The translations under genes and the position numbers were made by a program. A stretch of DNA of 46,538 bases from CAZAFN01 sp964484795 (lineage in GTDB: Bacteria; Pseudomonadota; Alphaproteobacteria; Methylaequorales; Methylaequoraceae). Below the pieces are notes generated by a model. The model made no database searches, had not been told where the DNA came from, and worked only from the letters and a program-made list of their open reading frames with translations. The stretch spans positions 1 through 46,538 of the forward strand of contig CAZAFN010000010.1 of the NCBI GenBank assembly GCA_964484795.1. Reading direction: 5' to 3'. Below are positions 24,983-32,390 of this stretch, piece after piece. Position 1 is the stretch's first letter; every line of letters starts with the position of its first letter.

Positions 24983-25129
24983 TTGATGAAGAAATTCACA
25001 GCAAGCTATTGGTAACTGGCACAACTGATGGTTATTTGAAATGTATAAAATGATTCAGTTTTTGATTGCAAGCTTAAAAATTTTGTTTAATCCTCATTAT
25101 TTTGGTACAAATTCTGCAATATTTCAATT

Positions 25130-25966
25130 ATGGCTAAAATATCCTGCATTCATCCATCTTGCAGACCAAATGTTGCAAAAGAAACAAGAGAAAAATGGTT
25201 GGATCTAGCAAAACAACCGGATTTGATTGAATATCTAATATGTGCTGATTCATACCAAGATAAAAAAGTTAGAAAGGTTGGAGTATCTAAAAATAATTTT
25301 GAATATTATTACCCTTGTATTAATGGAAAGTCTGCAGGTTCAATTAAGAAATTAAATTTTATAGCAAAATTAGCTAGTGCCGAATGTTTGCTAATTTCAA
25401 CAGATGACGTTATTCCTCATAAACATTGGGACTATGAAATATTAAACTCTACTAATTGGGATAAAGATGTCGTCTTAAGGATCGGTGATGATTTTGAAAA
25501 ATCATATAGTTTAAAAGATTTTGATAAATATAGAGTTGAGTATAGACCATATATGATTAAACATGCTGCGTTTTCTAAAAAGAGATTGGAAAGATATGGA
25601 TTTGTTGGTCATCCAAATTTTAGACATGTTTGTGCAGATGATTATTTTTCATGGCTTGCTCATAAAGATAATGTAGTTATAGAAAATAAAAAGATTACTT
25701 TTACGCATTATAACCCTTTGTTAAAAAATGCCCCTTGGGATAAATTTTATAAAGAGCAAAATAGTAAAGAAAATTATGAAAAAGGGAGGATGATTTTTTT
25801 AAATTTAACAGTTAACACAATTACCAATCAAGAAATTAAAGATCTAATTGAAGAATACTTTTTGCATGCTAATGAATGTAGAAAGTTGAATATTGAATTT
25901 GTTTTGACTTGTGTTGGAGTGGATGTAGAAAAAATTGGTTCTGAGCACAATTTGAATTTCATTTAA
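25130..25966 (+). CDS. GT-A-like glycosyltransferase or related nucleotide-sugar protein
   Basis: A 278-residue cytoplasmic protein. It begins ISCIHPSCRPNVAKE, has IEYLICADSYQDK, a glycine/Asn-rich turn and then LLISTDDVIPHKHW at about 90-103. That order resembles the first half of GT-A glycosyltransferases, where TDD would be the metal-binding acidic triad. Later HPNFRHVCADDYFSW and the terminal HYNP fit an acceptor region. No family match is certain; GT2-like is the best reading. It lies 72 bases ahead of a nucleotide-sugar dehydratase gene on the same strand. Confidence 0.55.
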   Translation: MAKISCIHPSCRPNVAKETREKWLDLAKQPDLIEYLICADSYQDKKVRKVGVSKNNFEYYYPCINGKSAGSIKKLNFIAKLASAECLLISTDDVIPHKHWDYEILNSTNWDKDVVLRIGDDFEKSYSLKDFDKYRVEYRPYMIKHAAFSKKRLERYGFVGHPNFRHVCADDYFSWLAHKDNVVIENKKITFTHYNPLLKNAPWDKFYKEQNSKENYEKGRMIFLNLTVNTITNQEIKDLIEEYFLHANECRKLNIEFVLTCVGVDVEKIGSEHNLNFI

Positions 25967-26038
25967 TTTTCTATATTTATTTAATATTAACTGTAAAATA
26001 GTTTTAAAAAATTAGTTCTTGATAATGGAAAGTCTGGA

Positions 26039-27016
26039 ATGAGTGAGTTTTGGCAAGATAGACGTGTATTTGTTACTGGTGCTTCTGGTTTAACTGGTGG
26101 TTGGTTAATAAATGAGTTAAAAAAAAAAAAAGCAGAAATTATCATTCTACTTAGAGATTGGGTGTCCAACTCAATGGTTCTATCTCCGAGTGAAATCAAC
26201 AAAATAACCATTGTTAATGGAGATTTGTCTGACCCAAAACAATTAGAAAGAATTTTATGTGAATATGAAATAAAAAATATAATTCACCTTGCAGCTCAAA
26301 CTGTTATTCCTATTGCAAATGAAAATCCATTGTCTACATTTGAATCCAACGTCAGAGGAACTTGGAATCTATTAGAAGCTTGTAGAAATGTTAAAGGCAT
26401 AGAGTCTATTGTAATTGCCTCATCAGATAAGGCTTATGGTCAATCCTTAAAACTTCCCTATAAAGAAGATAGTCCTTTAAGGGCTATTTATCCTTATGAT
26501 GTTAGCAAAGCTTGTGCTGAGATGGTAGGGGTGAGCTATGCAAAAACTTTTGATTTGCCAATTGCTATAACTAGATGTGGAAATTTTTATGGTGGTGGAG
26601 ATTTGAATTGGAGCAGATTAATTCCTGGTACCATTAGATCTATGATAAGGGGAGAAACCCCAATAATCAGGTCTAATGGCAAATTAATTAGAGATTATAT
26701 TTATGTTGAAGATGCTGTTAAAGCCTATGTTCTTCTTAGCAGAGAACTGTCAAGAAATTCAAAATATGTTGGTGAAGCTTTTAATTTCTCAAATGGAATT
26801 CCAGTAAATGTTATGAATATTGTGAAATTAATAATTAAAAAGTTTAAAAAGAATATAGAACCTATTCTTGAAGATGAGATAAAAGGAGAAATCATAAATC
26901 AATGTTTAGACCCCTCAAAGGCTAAAAAAGAATTAGGTTGGTCCCCCATTTTTTCTTTGGAAAGCGGTTTAGATAAAACTATTTCTTGGTACAAGGACTA
27001 TTTCAATGAGCATTGA
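26039..27016 (+). CDS. CDP-glucose 4,6-dehydratase-like NAD-dependent sugar epimerase/dehydratase
   Basis: A 325-residue extended short-chain dehydrogenase. The opening FWQDRRVFVTGASGLTGGWL follows the RfbG pattern (FW.GK.VFVTG..G..G.WL). IIHLAAQTVI, the catalytic SSDKAYG and YPYDVSKACAEM (Tyr and Lys) are present, and RCGNFYGGGDLNWSRLIP is typical of the same group. It would make a 4-keto-6-deoxy sugar for surface glycans. The SAT-type SSDKAYG and lack of other dideoxysugar genes leave room for a related GDP- or dTDP-sugar enzyme. A possible gene remnant overlaps its 3' end. Confidence 0.75.
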   Translation: MSEFWQDRRVFVTGASGLTGGWLINELKKKKAEIIILLRDWVSNSMVLSPSEINKITIVNGDLSDPKQLERILCEYEIKNIIHLAAQTVIPIANENPLSTFESNVRGTWNLLEACRNVKGIESIVIASSDKAYGQSLKLPYKEDSPLRAIYPYDVSKACAEMVGVSYAKTFDLPIAITRCGNFYGGGDLNWSRLIPGTIRSMIRGETPIIRSNGKLIRDYIYVEDAVKAYVLLSRELSRNSKYVGEAFNFSNGIPVNVMNIVKLIIKKFKKNIEPILEDEIKGEIINQCLDPSKAKKELGWSPIFSLESGLDKTISWYKDYFNEH

Positions 27017-27148
27017 ATTTCACCTGTGTGGTTCCAAGAATGTCAACTCAATAGTTCCACTTCTTTTTTTGAATTTATAGAAAACTTAAAACTTCCTTTA
27101 AAAAACTTTAAAAATTATGTTAGAATCATAAGAATGTTAGGTATATGA
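27006..27148 (+). pseudogene. Possible short gene remnant after the sugar dehydratase
   Basis: An ATG at 27006 overlaps the dehydratase stop and opens MSIEFHLCGSKNVNSIVPLLF, then stops. The next frame continues FEFIENLKLPLKNFKNYVR to a TGA at 27146-27148. A one-base addition in a T7 run at 27064-27070 would join them into a protein of about 46 residues. This could be the head of a lost gene, or coincidence in 130 bases of AT-rich spacer. Confidence 0.25.
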
Positions 27149-27151
27149 CAA

Positions 27152-27475
27152 ATGAAAAGATTTTTATCAATAGCATTTTTTCTAGTAATTCTATTTAATT
27201 TTAGAACTTCCAATTCTCTTGGTGCCTATAATACCTTTGGTTTTGGTAATCTAGGATTGTTGGAATTATCTTTTGTTGGTATAGGTGCAGGCCTAATTCA
27301 TGATCAATATTTTGATGATTCACTTGAACAAAGATCTGAATTTTCCAATAAACTGGGTGTTATTAACAAGTTTTATGATAACAGAAGTGCAAAAATAAAT
27401 TCTGATATCTATTTTAGGTTGCCACTTCAGGAAAGACTTTTAATAATTGAAGAACTACATTTATTAAACAATTAA
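27152..27475 (+). CDS. Small exported protein of unknown function
   Basis: A 107-residue product with a signal peptide (MKRFLSIAFFLVILFNFRTSNS, cleavage about 22). It is followed by a Gly/Phe-rich hydrophobic stretch (FGFGNLGLLELSFVGIGAGL) that might be a second membrane or outer-membrane strand segment. The C-terminal half is charged and ends YFRLPLQERLLIIEELHLLNN. No cysteines are seen in the mature part and no family is recognised. It is first of three exported proteins in a row on the same strand. Confidence 0.6.
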   Translation: MKRFLSIAFFLVILFNFRTSNSLGAYNTFGFGNLGLLELSFVGIGAGLIHDQYFDDSLEQRSEFSNKLGVINKFYDNRSAKINSDIYFRLPLQERLLIIEELHLLNN

Positions 27476-27539
27476 TTTTTGGCATATCTAAACGTTCTGA
27501 AATTTCAGTCGTTAATACTGAAGTAGTTTAATAGGATCT

Positions 27540-28013
27540 ATGAAAGTAGTTATTTACATATTGTTATTTTTTGTATTTTCAACACCTGTAAAGGCTGGAG
27601 CATTCAGTGAGATTTTTGGAAGTGAAGGTGCTGCGGGTATAGCTAATGAAAAAACTAGAAACTTAAGCTGGACAATTCAATATCTAACATTGTCTGGGTC
27701 TATTGCATTTGCAGTAAAACAATTATACGACACTGGTTTTCTACAACCTATAGGTTTTGTTCCTGAATCAATGATTGAACTTTCTCCTCTTGCTTACAAA
27801 AAAAATTTTTTAATCAGTGATCAAGATGCAGATGTTTTAGCTGTGAATCAAAAGGTTAACAGGTTAAATCACCTAAATGATTTAAAAAAACGTGCTTTAG
27901 CTTCTAAGTTTTCATATAAATCTATAGAATCAAGGAATAACTCGAATTTTTTTAAATCTTTGAGTAAGCGAAGTCAGAGAGATTTTTTAATTGGTAGGTA
28001 CCTAAATGAATAA
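27540..28013 (+). CDS. Exported protein of unknown function
   Basis: A 157-residue product with signal peptide (MKVVIYILLFFVFSTPVKAGA, cleavage after KAGA or KA). A Gly/Ala/Leu hydrophobic stretch follows at about 45-65 and a basic, Asn/Ser-rich C-terminus. Like the preceding gene it ends in a short amphipathic helix after an aromatic pair (NFFKSLSKRSQRDFLIGRYLNE). A good ribosome site (AGGA) precedes ATG 27540. It overlaps the lipoprotein gene by 8 bases, so the two are probably co-translated. Function unknown. Confidence 0.6.
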   Translation: MKVVIYILLFFVFSTPVKAGAFSEIFGSEGAAGIANEKTRNLSWTIQYLTLSGSIAFAVKQLYDTGFLQPIGFVPESMIELSPLAYKKNFLISDQDADVLAVNQKVNRLNHLNDLKKRALASKFSYKSIESRNNSNFFKSLSKRSQRDFLIGRYLNE

Positions 28014-28491
28014 AAAAATTGGATTTGCTATAATTGTCTTTTCATTCTTACTTTCTAGTTGTGCAGCAAACAATTTTAATGACAGAAAAGGTTTTGTTGA
28101 AGCTACCACTTCAGCTCTTGGTGGTTTTCTTGGATGGAAGTATTCTAATGGTGATATTTTAACTACAACTGTTGGTTCAACGGCTGGTTTAGTAGTAGGA
28201 AAATATTTGTCAGAATATCTTGTTCAAGATGATTATTATTTTTATAGCAAAGAGACATTGAAAGTATTGGAAATAAATGACAAGAATAAAAGTAAAGTTT
28301 CAGGATATTGGAAAAACCCTAAAAGTGGTAATGAAGGTGTTATTAAAATAAAAGGTTACTATGGTAGTCCTGAGTGTAGGTTGATTGAGCACATTTACGT
28401 TGAAAGCTCATTGATTGGTAGAGGCAAATCTAACAATGTTTTTGATGCGGCTTGTAGAGAAGAAAGTGGTCAATGGGCAATGATAAGATAA
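28006..28491 (+). CDS. Outer-membrane lipoprotein with glycine-zipper, 17-kDa-antigen-like
   Basis: A 161-residue lipoprotein. The signal ends in LLSSC, a good lipobox with Cys19. Residues about 35-68 are a Gly-rich two-helix segment (ALGGFLGWKYSNG, VGSTAGLVVGKYL) like the glycine-zipper 2TM domain of rickettsial 17-kDa surface antigens. The C-terminal domain has GYYGSPECRLIEH and ends DAACREESGQWAMIR, matching the paired cysteines and ACR...G.W ending of that family. It probably sits in the outer membrane facing the periplasm. Its role with the two upstream exported proteins is unknown. Confidence 0.7.
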   Translation: MNKKIGFAIIVFSFLLSSCAANNFNDRKGFVEATTSALGGFLGWKYSNGDILTTTVGSTAGLVVGKYLSEYLVQDDYYFYSKETLKVLEINDKNKSKVSGYWKNPKSGNEGVIKIKGYYGSPECRLIEHIYVESSLIGRGKSNNVFDAACREESGQWAMIR

Positions 28492-28533
28492 ATAGAGTTT
28501 AATTTTTCTTAAATTTTATTATATCATTATTGT

Positions 28534-29292
28534 ATGATTGTTGTTTCACCAGCTAAAAAGCTTAATTTGGATTCTGAAGACTTTAATTTTGAGTTTTCTC
28601 AACCATATTTTATTCCTAAAACTAAGAAAATAGTCAAAAAAATTAGAAGTTTAACTGTAGATGAACTTAAATCACTTATGAATATTAGTGATTCATTAGC
28701 TATATTAAACTTTCAAAGATTTAGAGAGTTTGATTTTAGTAGGCAGAATGTAAAACCAGCTGTTTTTTTATTTTCTGGAGATACTTTTAATGGATTATCA
28801 ATAAGGAAAATGAATTTGGAATCGTTAGAGTATGCTCAGAAAAAATTGAGAATATTATCTGGTTTGTATGGCATTTTAAGACCATTTGATAATATAAAGC
28901 CATATAGGCTGGAAATGGGCACCAATATTGAATCTCTTTTAGGTGAAGACTTATACAAATTTTGGTTAAATGAAATTACCAATAAACTTAATAATGATCT
29001 TAAAAATGAAAAGTCAAATTACTTATTTAACTTAGCTTCCAGAGAATATTTTAAGTCAATTGATGAAAGAAAACTATTGGTGAGAGTTATTAATTTTGAT
29101 TTCAAAAAAATAAAAAATAATAAGATAAGTAATATTGGAATGATGATCAAAAAATGCAGAGGATTAATGGCAAAATTTCTGATAGAAAAAGAAGTCAACA
29201 CTTTGGATAAAATACAGTCATTTAATGAATTTGGTTTTAAATTTGATTCCTTTAACAAAAGTAATAATACTTTCTTATTTGTCAGTCGATGA
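28534..29292 (+). CDS. yaaA: YaaA-family peroxide-stress protein
   Basis: A 252-residue protein. Its start MIVVSPAKKLN, the middle segment LRILSGLYGILRPFDNIKPYRLEMG and the NLASREYFK block are diagnostic of the YaaA (DUF328) family. In E. coli, YaaA lowers free iron and DNA damage under hydrogen peroxide; its fold binds DNA in vitro. It overlaps the following GT2 gene by 4 bases (ATGA). The 42-base gap before it allows its own promoter. An iron-linked role would go with the ISC locus, but the two are far apart here. Confidence 0.93.
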   Translation: MIVVSPAKKLNLDSEDFNFEFSQPYFIPKTKKIVKKIRSLTVDELKSLMNISDSLAILNFQRFREFDFSRQNVKPAVFLFSGDTFNGLSIRKMNLESLEYAQKKLRILSGLYGILRPFDNIKPYRLEMGTNIESLLGEDLYKFWLNEITNKLNNDLKNEKSNYLFNLASREYFKSIDERKLLVRVINFDFKKIKNNKISNIGMMIKKCRGLMAKFLIEKEVNTLDKIQSFNEFGFKFDSFNKSNNTFLFVSR

Positions 29293-30206
29293 AAAAAAAA
29301 ATAGTCGTTTTCATACCTTGTCTTAATGAAGAAGCTACGATAGGTAGTGTGATTTCTCAATTTAAAAAAAAAATTCCGAACTCTAGTATTTTTGTTTATG
29401 ACAATAATTCCGATGATAAATCAATTGAAGTTGCACAAAAGTGTGGTGCTAAGATTGTTAAGGTAAAAAAAAGAGGCAAAGGAAATGTGGTTAGAAAAAT
29501 GTTTTCAGATCCTATTAAAGGGGATTTCTTCGTTATGATCGATGGAGATGATACTTACGATATAAAAAATTTAAATGAAATGATTCAAAAAATGGAAAAA
29601 AATAACCTTGATATGATTGTTGCAAGAAGAAATCATATTCAATCTTCAGCTTATAGATTAGGGCATGTTTTTGGGAATAGATTTTTTTCTAAATTTGTAA
29701 AAGTTTTTTTTGGAAATGATATTAATGATTTATTTTCAGGTTTTAGAATTTTTTCTAAAAGATTCATTAAGACTTTTCCTATTGATTCAAAAGAGTTTGA
29801 AGTTGAGGCTGAATTAACTATTCATGCTCTAGAGCAAAGACTTCCTGTCGCAGAATTTGAATGTGACTATAAATCAAGGCCTAAAGGTTCAAATAGTAAA
29901 TTAAATACGGTAAAAGATGGAGTAAAAATTCTAAAACTTATCCTTGTTCTGATAAAAGATGGAAGACCTCTAATGTTTTTTTCAATCTTTAGTTTTTTAT
30001 TTTTTATTTGTTCATTGTACATTGGATTTCCAATAATTTATGATTTTTATAAAACTGGTTTAGTTGAAAGATTGCCTTCGGCTGTACTGTCGGGCTTTAT
30101 GATGATTCTTGCATTTTTAAGTTTTTTTTCTGGACTGATTTTAGATGCTATAAAAAAAATGAGGTTTGAAAATAAAAGAATAAATTATCTATTATTTAAA
30201 GATTAA
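29289..30206 (+). CDS. GT2 family glycosyltransferase with C-terminal membrane helices
   Basis: A 305-residue polyprenyl-phosphate-sugar-synthase-like enzyme. FIPCLNEEATIGSVI and VYDNNSDDKS start the GT-A fold, and the metal motif is MIDGDDTYD (about 78-86). DLFSGFRIFSK and SKEFEVEAEL are the usual acceptor motifs. Two hydrophobic helices (about 232-256 and 270-290) anchor it in the inner membrane. It would transfer a sugar to a lipid carrier for envelope glycans. It starts inside the yaaA stop and abuts the convergent HTH gene with no gap. Confidence 0.85.
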   Translation: MKKKIVVFIPCLNEEATIGSVISQFKKKIPNSSIFVYDNNSDDKSIEVAQKCGAKIVKVKKRGKGNVVRKMFSDPIKGDFFVMIDGDDTYDIKNLNEMIQKMEKNNLDMIVARRNHIQSSAYRLGHVFGNRFFSKFVKVFFGNDINDLFSGFRIFSKRFIKTFPIDSKEFEVEAELTIHALEQRLPVAEFECDYKSRPKGSNSKLNTVKDGVKILKLILVLIKDGRPLMFFSIFSFLFFICSLYIGFPIIYDFYKTGLVERLPSAVLSGFMMILAFLSFFSGLILDAIKKMRFENKRINYLLFKD

Positions 30207-30473
30207 TTATTTTATTGGGATCTTAATTTTTCTATTTTTTTTTTTAGTTTTATTATTTTCGGTAAGTTTTTTTTTGTTTTCATTAATTAACCAGATCATT
30301 TGCATTGCTAGCGCGTGTATTCTTTTTGCATGAGTTTCTCCAGATAAGAATCTAGAAAACTGTCTTTTACTTACTCCAAGTGCCTCTGATGCTGAATTAA
30401 TTGAAAGTTCATTCTTTTTCATCCAATCCTTAATTTCTTCAGGTGAAGGTTCGTCAATGTTAAAAAATAACAA
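30207..30473 (-). CDS. Small helix-turn-helix protein
   Basis: An 88-residue product with a Cro/XRE-like helix-turn-helix at about residues 22-45 (SINSASEALGVSKRQFSRFLSG), then a helical part and a very basic tail. The start is a TTG at 30473, two bases after the ActP stop; the next Met is M18, at the edge of the motif. Being directly downstream of the symporter suggests co-transcription and perhaps local regulation, which is inference. The basic, low-complexity end may not be needed. Confidence 0.55.
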   Translation of the reverse strand: MLFFNIDEPSPEEIKDWMKKNELSINSASEALGVSKRQFSRFLSGETHAKRIHALAMQMIWLINENKKKLTENNKTKKKNRKIKIPIK

Positions 30474-30474
30474 C

Positions 30475-32070
30475 TTATTTTCTTCCTAAATATGCAAGTC
30501 TTACAAGTTTTTTGAATTTATTTTTATTATCTTTATTTGAATCTTCTTTGTCTTTTAATGAAATAAATATGATGGATAAGAAAGCAATGGTTACAGAAAA
30601 TATGGCAGGATATTTGTAAGGAAATATAGCTTTTTCAAAACCAAAAATATCAACCCAAACTGTTGGACTTAGTATCACCAATAAAATAGAACTTGATAAA
30701 CCAAGAAACCCTCCTATAAATGCTCCTTTTGTTGTTAGTCTTTCCCACATAATTGAAAGTATTAGCACTGGAAAATTAGCACTTGCAGCAACAGCAAATG
30801 CAAGGCCAACCATAAATGCAACATTTTGACCTTCAAATGATATCCCAAAAATTATAGCAAAGATGCCTATTAATATTCTTGAAATTTTGGAAACAAAAAT
30901 TTCAATATTCTCTTCCACATTACCTTTCATATATACATATACGTAGTAATCTCTGCCCATTGCTGAAGCTCCAGCTAAAGTTAGTCCAGAAACAACAGCC
31001 AAAATTGTTGCAAAAGCTACTGCTGAAATAAAACCAAGGAAAAAATCTCCACCTACTGCGTGGGATAAGTGAATGGCTGCCATATTATTATCTATATCAA
31101 GGTAGTTAGGATTGTTTGTAAGGTAAACTATTGCTCCAAAACCAATTACAAAAGTTAGAATGTAAAAATACCCAATAAATGTTGTTGCGTAGAGAACAGA
31201 TATTCGTGCAGTCTTAGCATCTGGTACTGTAAAAAATCTCATCAAAATGTGAGGTAATCCTGCTGTTCCGAAAATAAGTGCTATTCCAAGCGATATTGCA
31301 GAAATTGGATCAGATATTAATTTTCCAGGAAAAAGAATATTTTTTCCACTTTTGTGAATCTGTGTTGCGTTGCTGAGTAATTCATTCAAACTGAATGAAA
31401 AATCCTTTAATACCAGTATTGCAATTATAGTTGCACCCAAAAGTAATAATATTGCTTTTATGATTTGAACCCAAGTTGTTGCAATCATTCCTCCAAAACT
31501 TACGTATATAATCATTAATATTCCGACTATCCAAATGGCTGTCTGATAGGGAAAACCAAATAAAACCTGGATTAAAGCACCAGCTCCCACCATTTGGGCA
31601 ATCAAGTAGAGTAAAACAGTTATTAGAGTTCCTGAAGCAGAAAGAATTCTTATTTTACTTTGTTCCAGTCTTGTTGAAGTTACATCGGCAAAAGTGTATT
31701 TGCCAAGGTTCCTTAATTTTTCAGCTATTAAAAATAGAATTATAGGCCACCCAACTAGAAAACCAATTGAATATATGAGTCCATCAAACCCAGAAAAGAA
31801 TACTAGGCCTGAAATTCCAAGAAATGAGGCAGCGGACATATAATCCCCAGCTATGGCTAATCCATTCTGCAATCCTGTGATTTTTCCACCTGCAGCATAA
31901 AAATTAGCTTTTTTTTGTGATTTTTTGGAAGCAAAATAAGTTATTAAAAGAGTAATTATAACAAAAATTAGAAAGATTGAAGCAGCAAAGTAATTGCTTG
32001 AACTAACAGTTGCATATGAAGGTTTAGGAAAAATAAAATAAATTGAAAGAAAAAAAAAAAAATTTATCAT
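30475..32070 (-). CDS. actP: ActP-like sodium/solute (acetate) symporter
   Basis: A 531-residue SSS-family transporter with about 13 membrane helices and an N-terminal signal-like segment. Hallmarks are FYAAGGKITGLQNGLAIAGDYMSAASFLG and the sodium-site helix regions GTAGLPHILMRFFTV and SGLTLAGASAMGRDYY. The DUF485 partner just upstream (overlapping ATGA) is the standard YjcH-ActP pair, making a short-chain monocarboxylate such as acetate or glycolate the likely substrate. The aldehyde dehydrogenase gene upstream fits two-carbon metabolism. Confidence 0.88.
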   Translation of the reverse strand: MINFFFFLSIYFIFPKPSYATVSSSNYFAASIFLIFVIITLLITYFASKKSQKKANFYAAGGKITGLQNGLAIAGDYMSAASFLGISGLVFFSGFDGLIYSIGFLVGWPIILFLIAEKLRNLGKYTFADVTSTRLEQSKIRILSASGTLITVLLYLIAQMVGAGALIQVLFGFPYQTAIWIVGILMIIYVSFGGMIATTWVQIIKAILLLLGATIIAILVLKDFSFSLNELLSNATQIHKSGKNILFPGKLISDPISAISLGIALIFGTAGLPHILMRFFTVPDAKTARISVLYATTFIGYFYILTFVIGFGAIVYLTNNPNYLDIDNNMAAIHLSHAVGGDFFLGFISAVAFATILAVVSGLTLAGASAMGRDYYVYVYMKGNVEENIEIFVSKISRILIGIFAIIFGISFEGQNVAFMVGLAFAVAASANFPVLILSIMWERLTTKGAFIGGFLGLSSSILLVILSPTVWVDIFGFEKAIFPYKYPAIFSVTIAFLSIIFISLKDKEDSNKDNKNKFKKLVRLAYLGRK

Positions 32071-32345
32071 TTAATTTTTTCTTTCAATTCGTCTAAAAAG
32101 TAGTTTGAAATTATTACGTAAATAAATGTTATGACAATTGAAAAAACTATTATTGATAAGCCTACTAATATCCCTAAGGTTAGGGAGTTGTTAAAAGGGA
32201 ACAAGCTAAAGATCTCAGGTTTAAAAGCTAGTACAACAATAAAAGAAAAATATAACAACAACAACAGGGAACTTAGAGTATAGCTAAGCAATTTGCTATA
32301 GAACACCAACCTATCAAATGGTTTATTATTTTTTACTAAAGGCAT
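32067..32345 (-). CDS. DUF485 (YjcH-like) small membrane protein
   Basis: A 92-residue protein with two membrane helices (about 15-36 and 50-78), DUF485 pattern. The FDRL and AFKPEIF positions fit the family, which accompanies ActP symporters. The stop overlaps the ActP start. Function unknown beyond association with the transporter. Confidence 0.85.
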   Translation of the reverse strand: MPLVKNNKPFDRLVFYSKLLSYTLSSLLLLLYFSFIVVLAFKPEIFSLFPFNNSLTLGILVGLSIIVFSIVITFIYVIISNYFLDELKEKIK

Positions 32346-32349
32346 AATA

Positions 32350-32382
32350 AAAAGCTAGTTCTTATGAAAAGTACTAGCTTTT
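32350..32382 (-). terminator. Intrinsic terminator behind the aldehyde dehydrogenase gene
   Basis: A perfect 10-bp inverted repeat, AAAAGCTAGT (32350-32359) and ACTAGCTTTT (32373-32382), with a 13-base loop. On the minus strand it is followed by a T-rich tract, 9 bases after the dehydrogenase stop and only 5 before the DUF485 start. It separates the two transcription units. Confidence 0.75.
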
Positions 32383-32390
32383 ATATAAAA

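Noticed and set aside
25041..25205. A 54-codon plus-strand frame beginning MYKMIQFLIASLKILFN
   Set aside because: It overlaps the start of the GT-like gene in another frame; its second half only mirrors that coding sequence.
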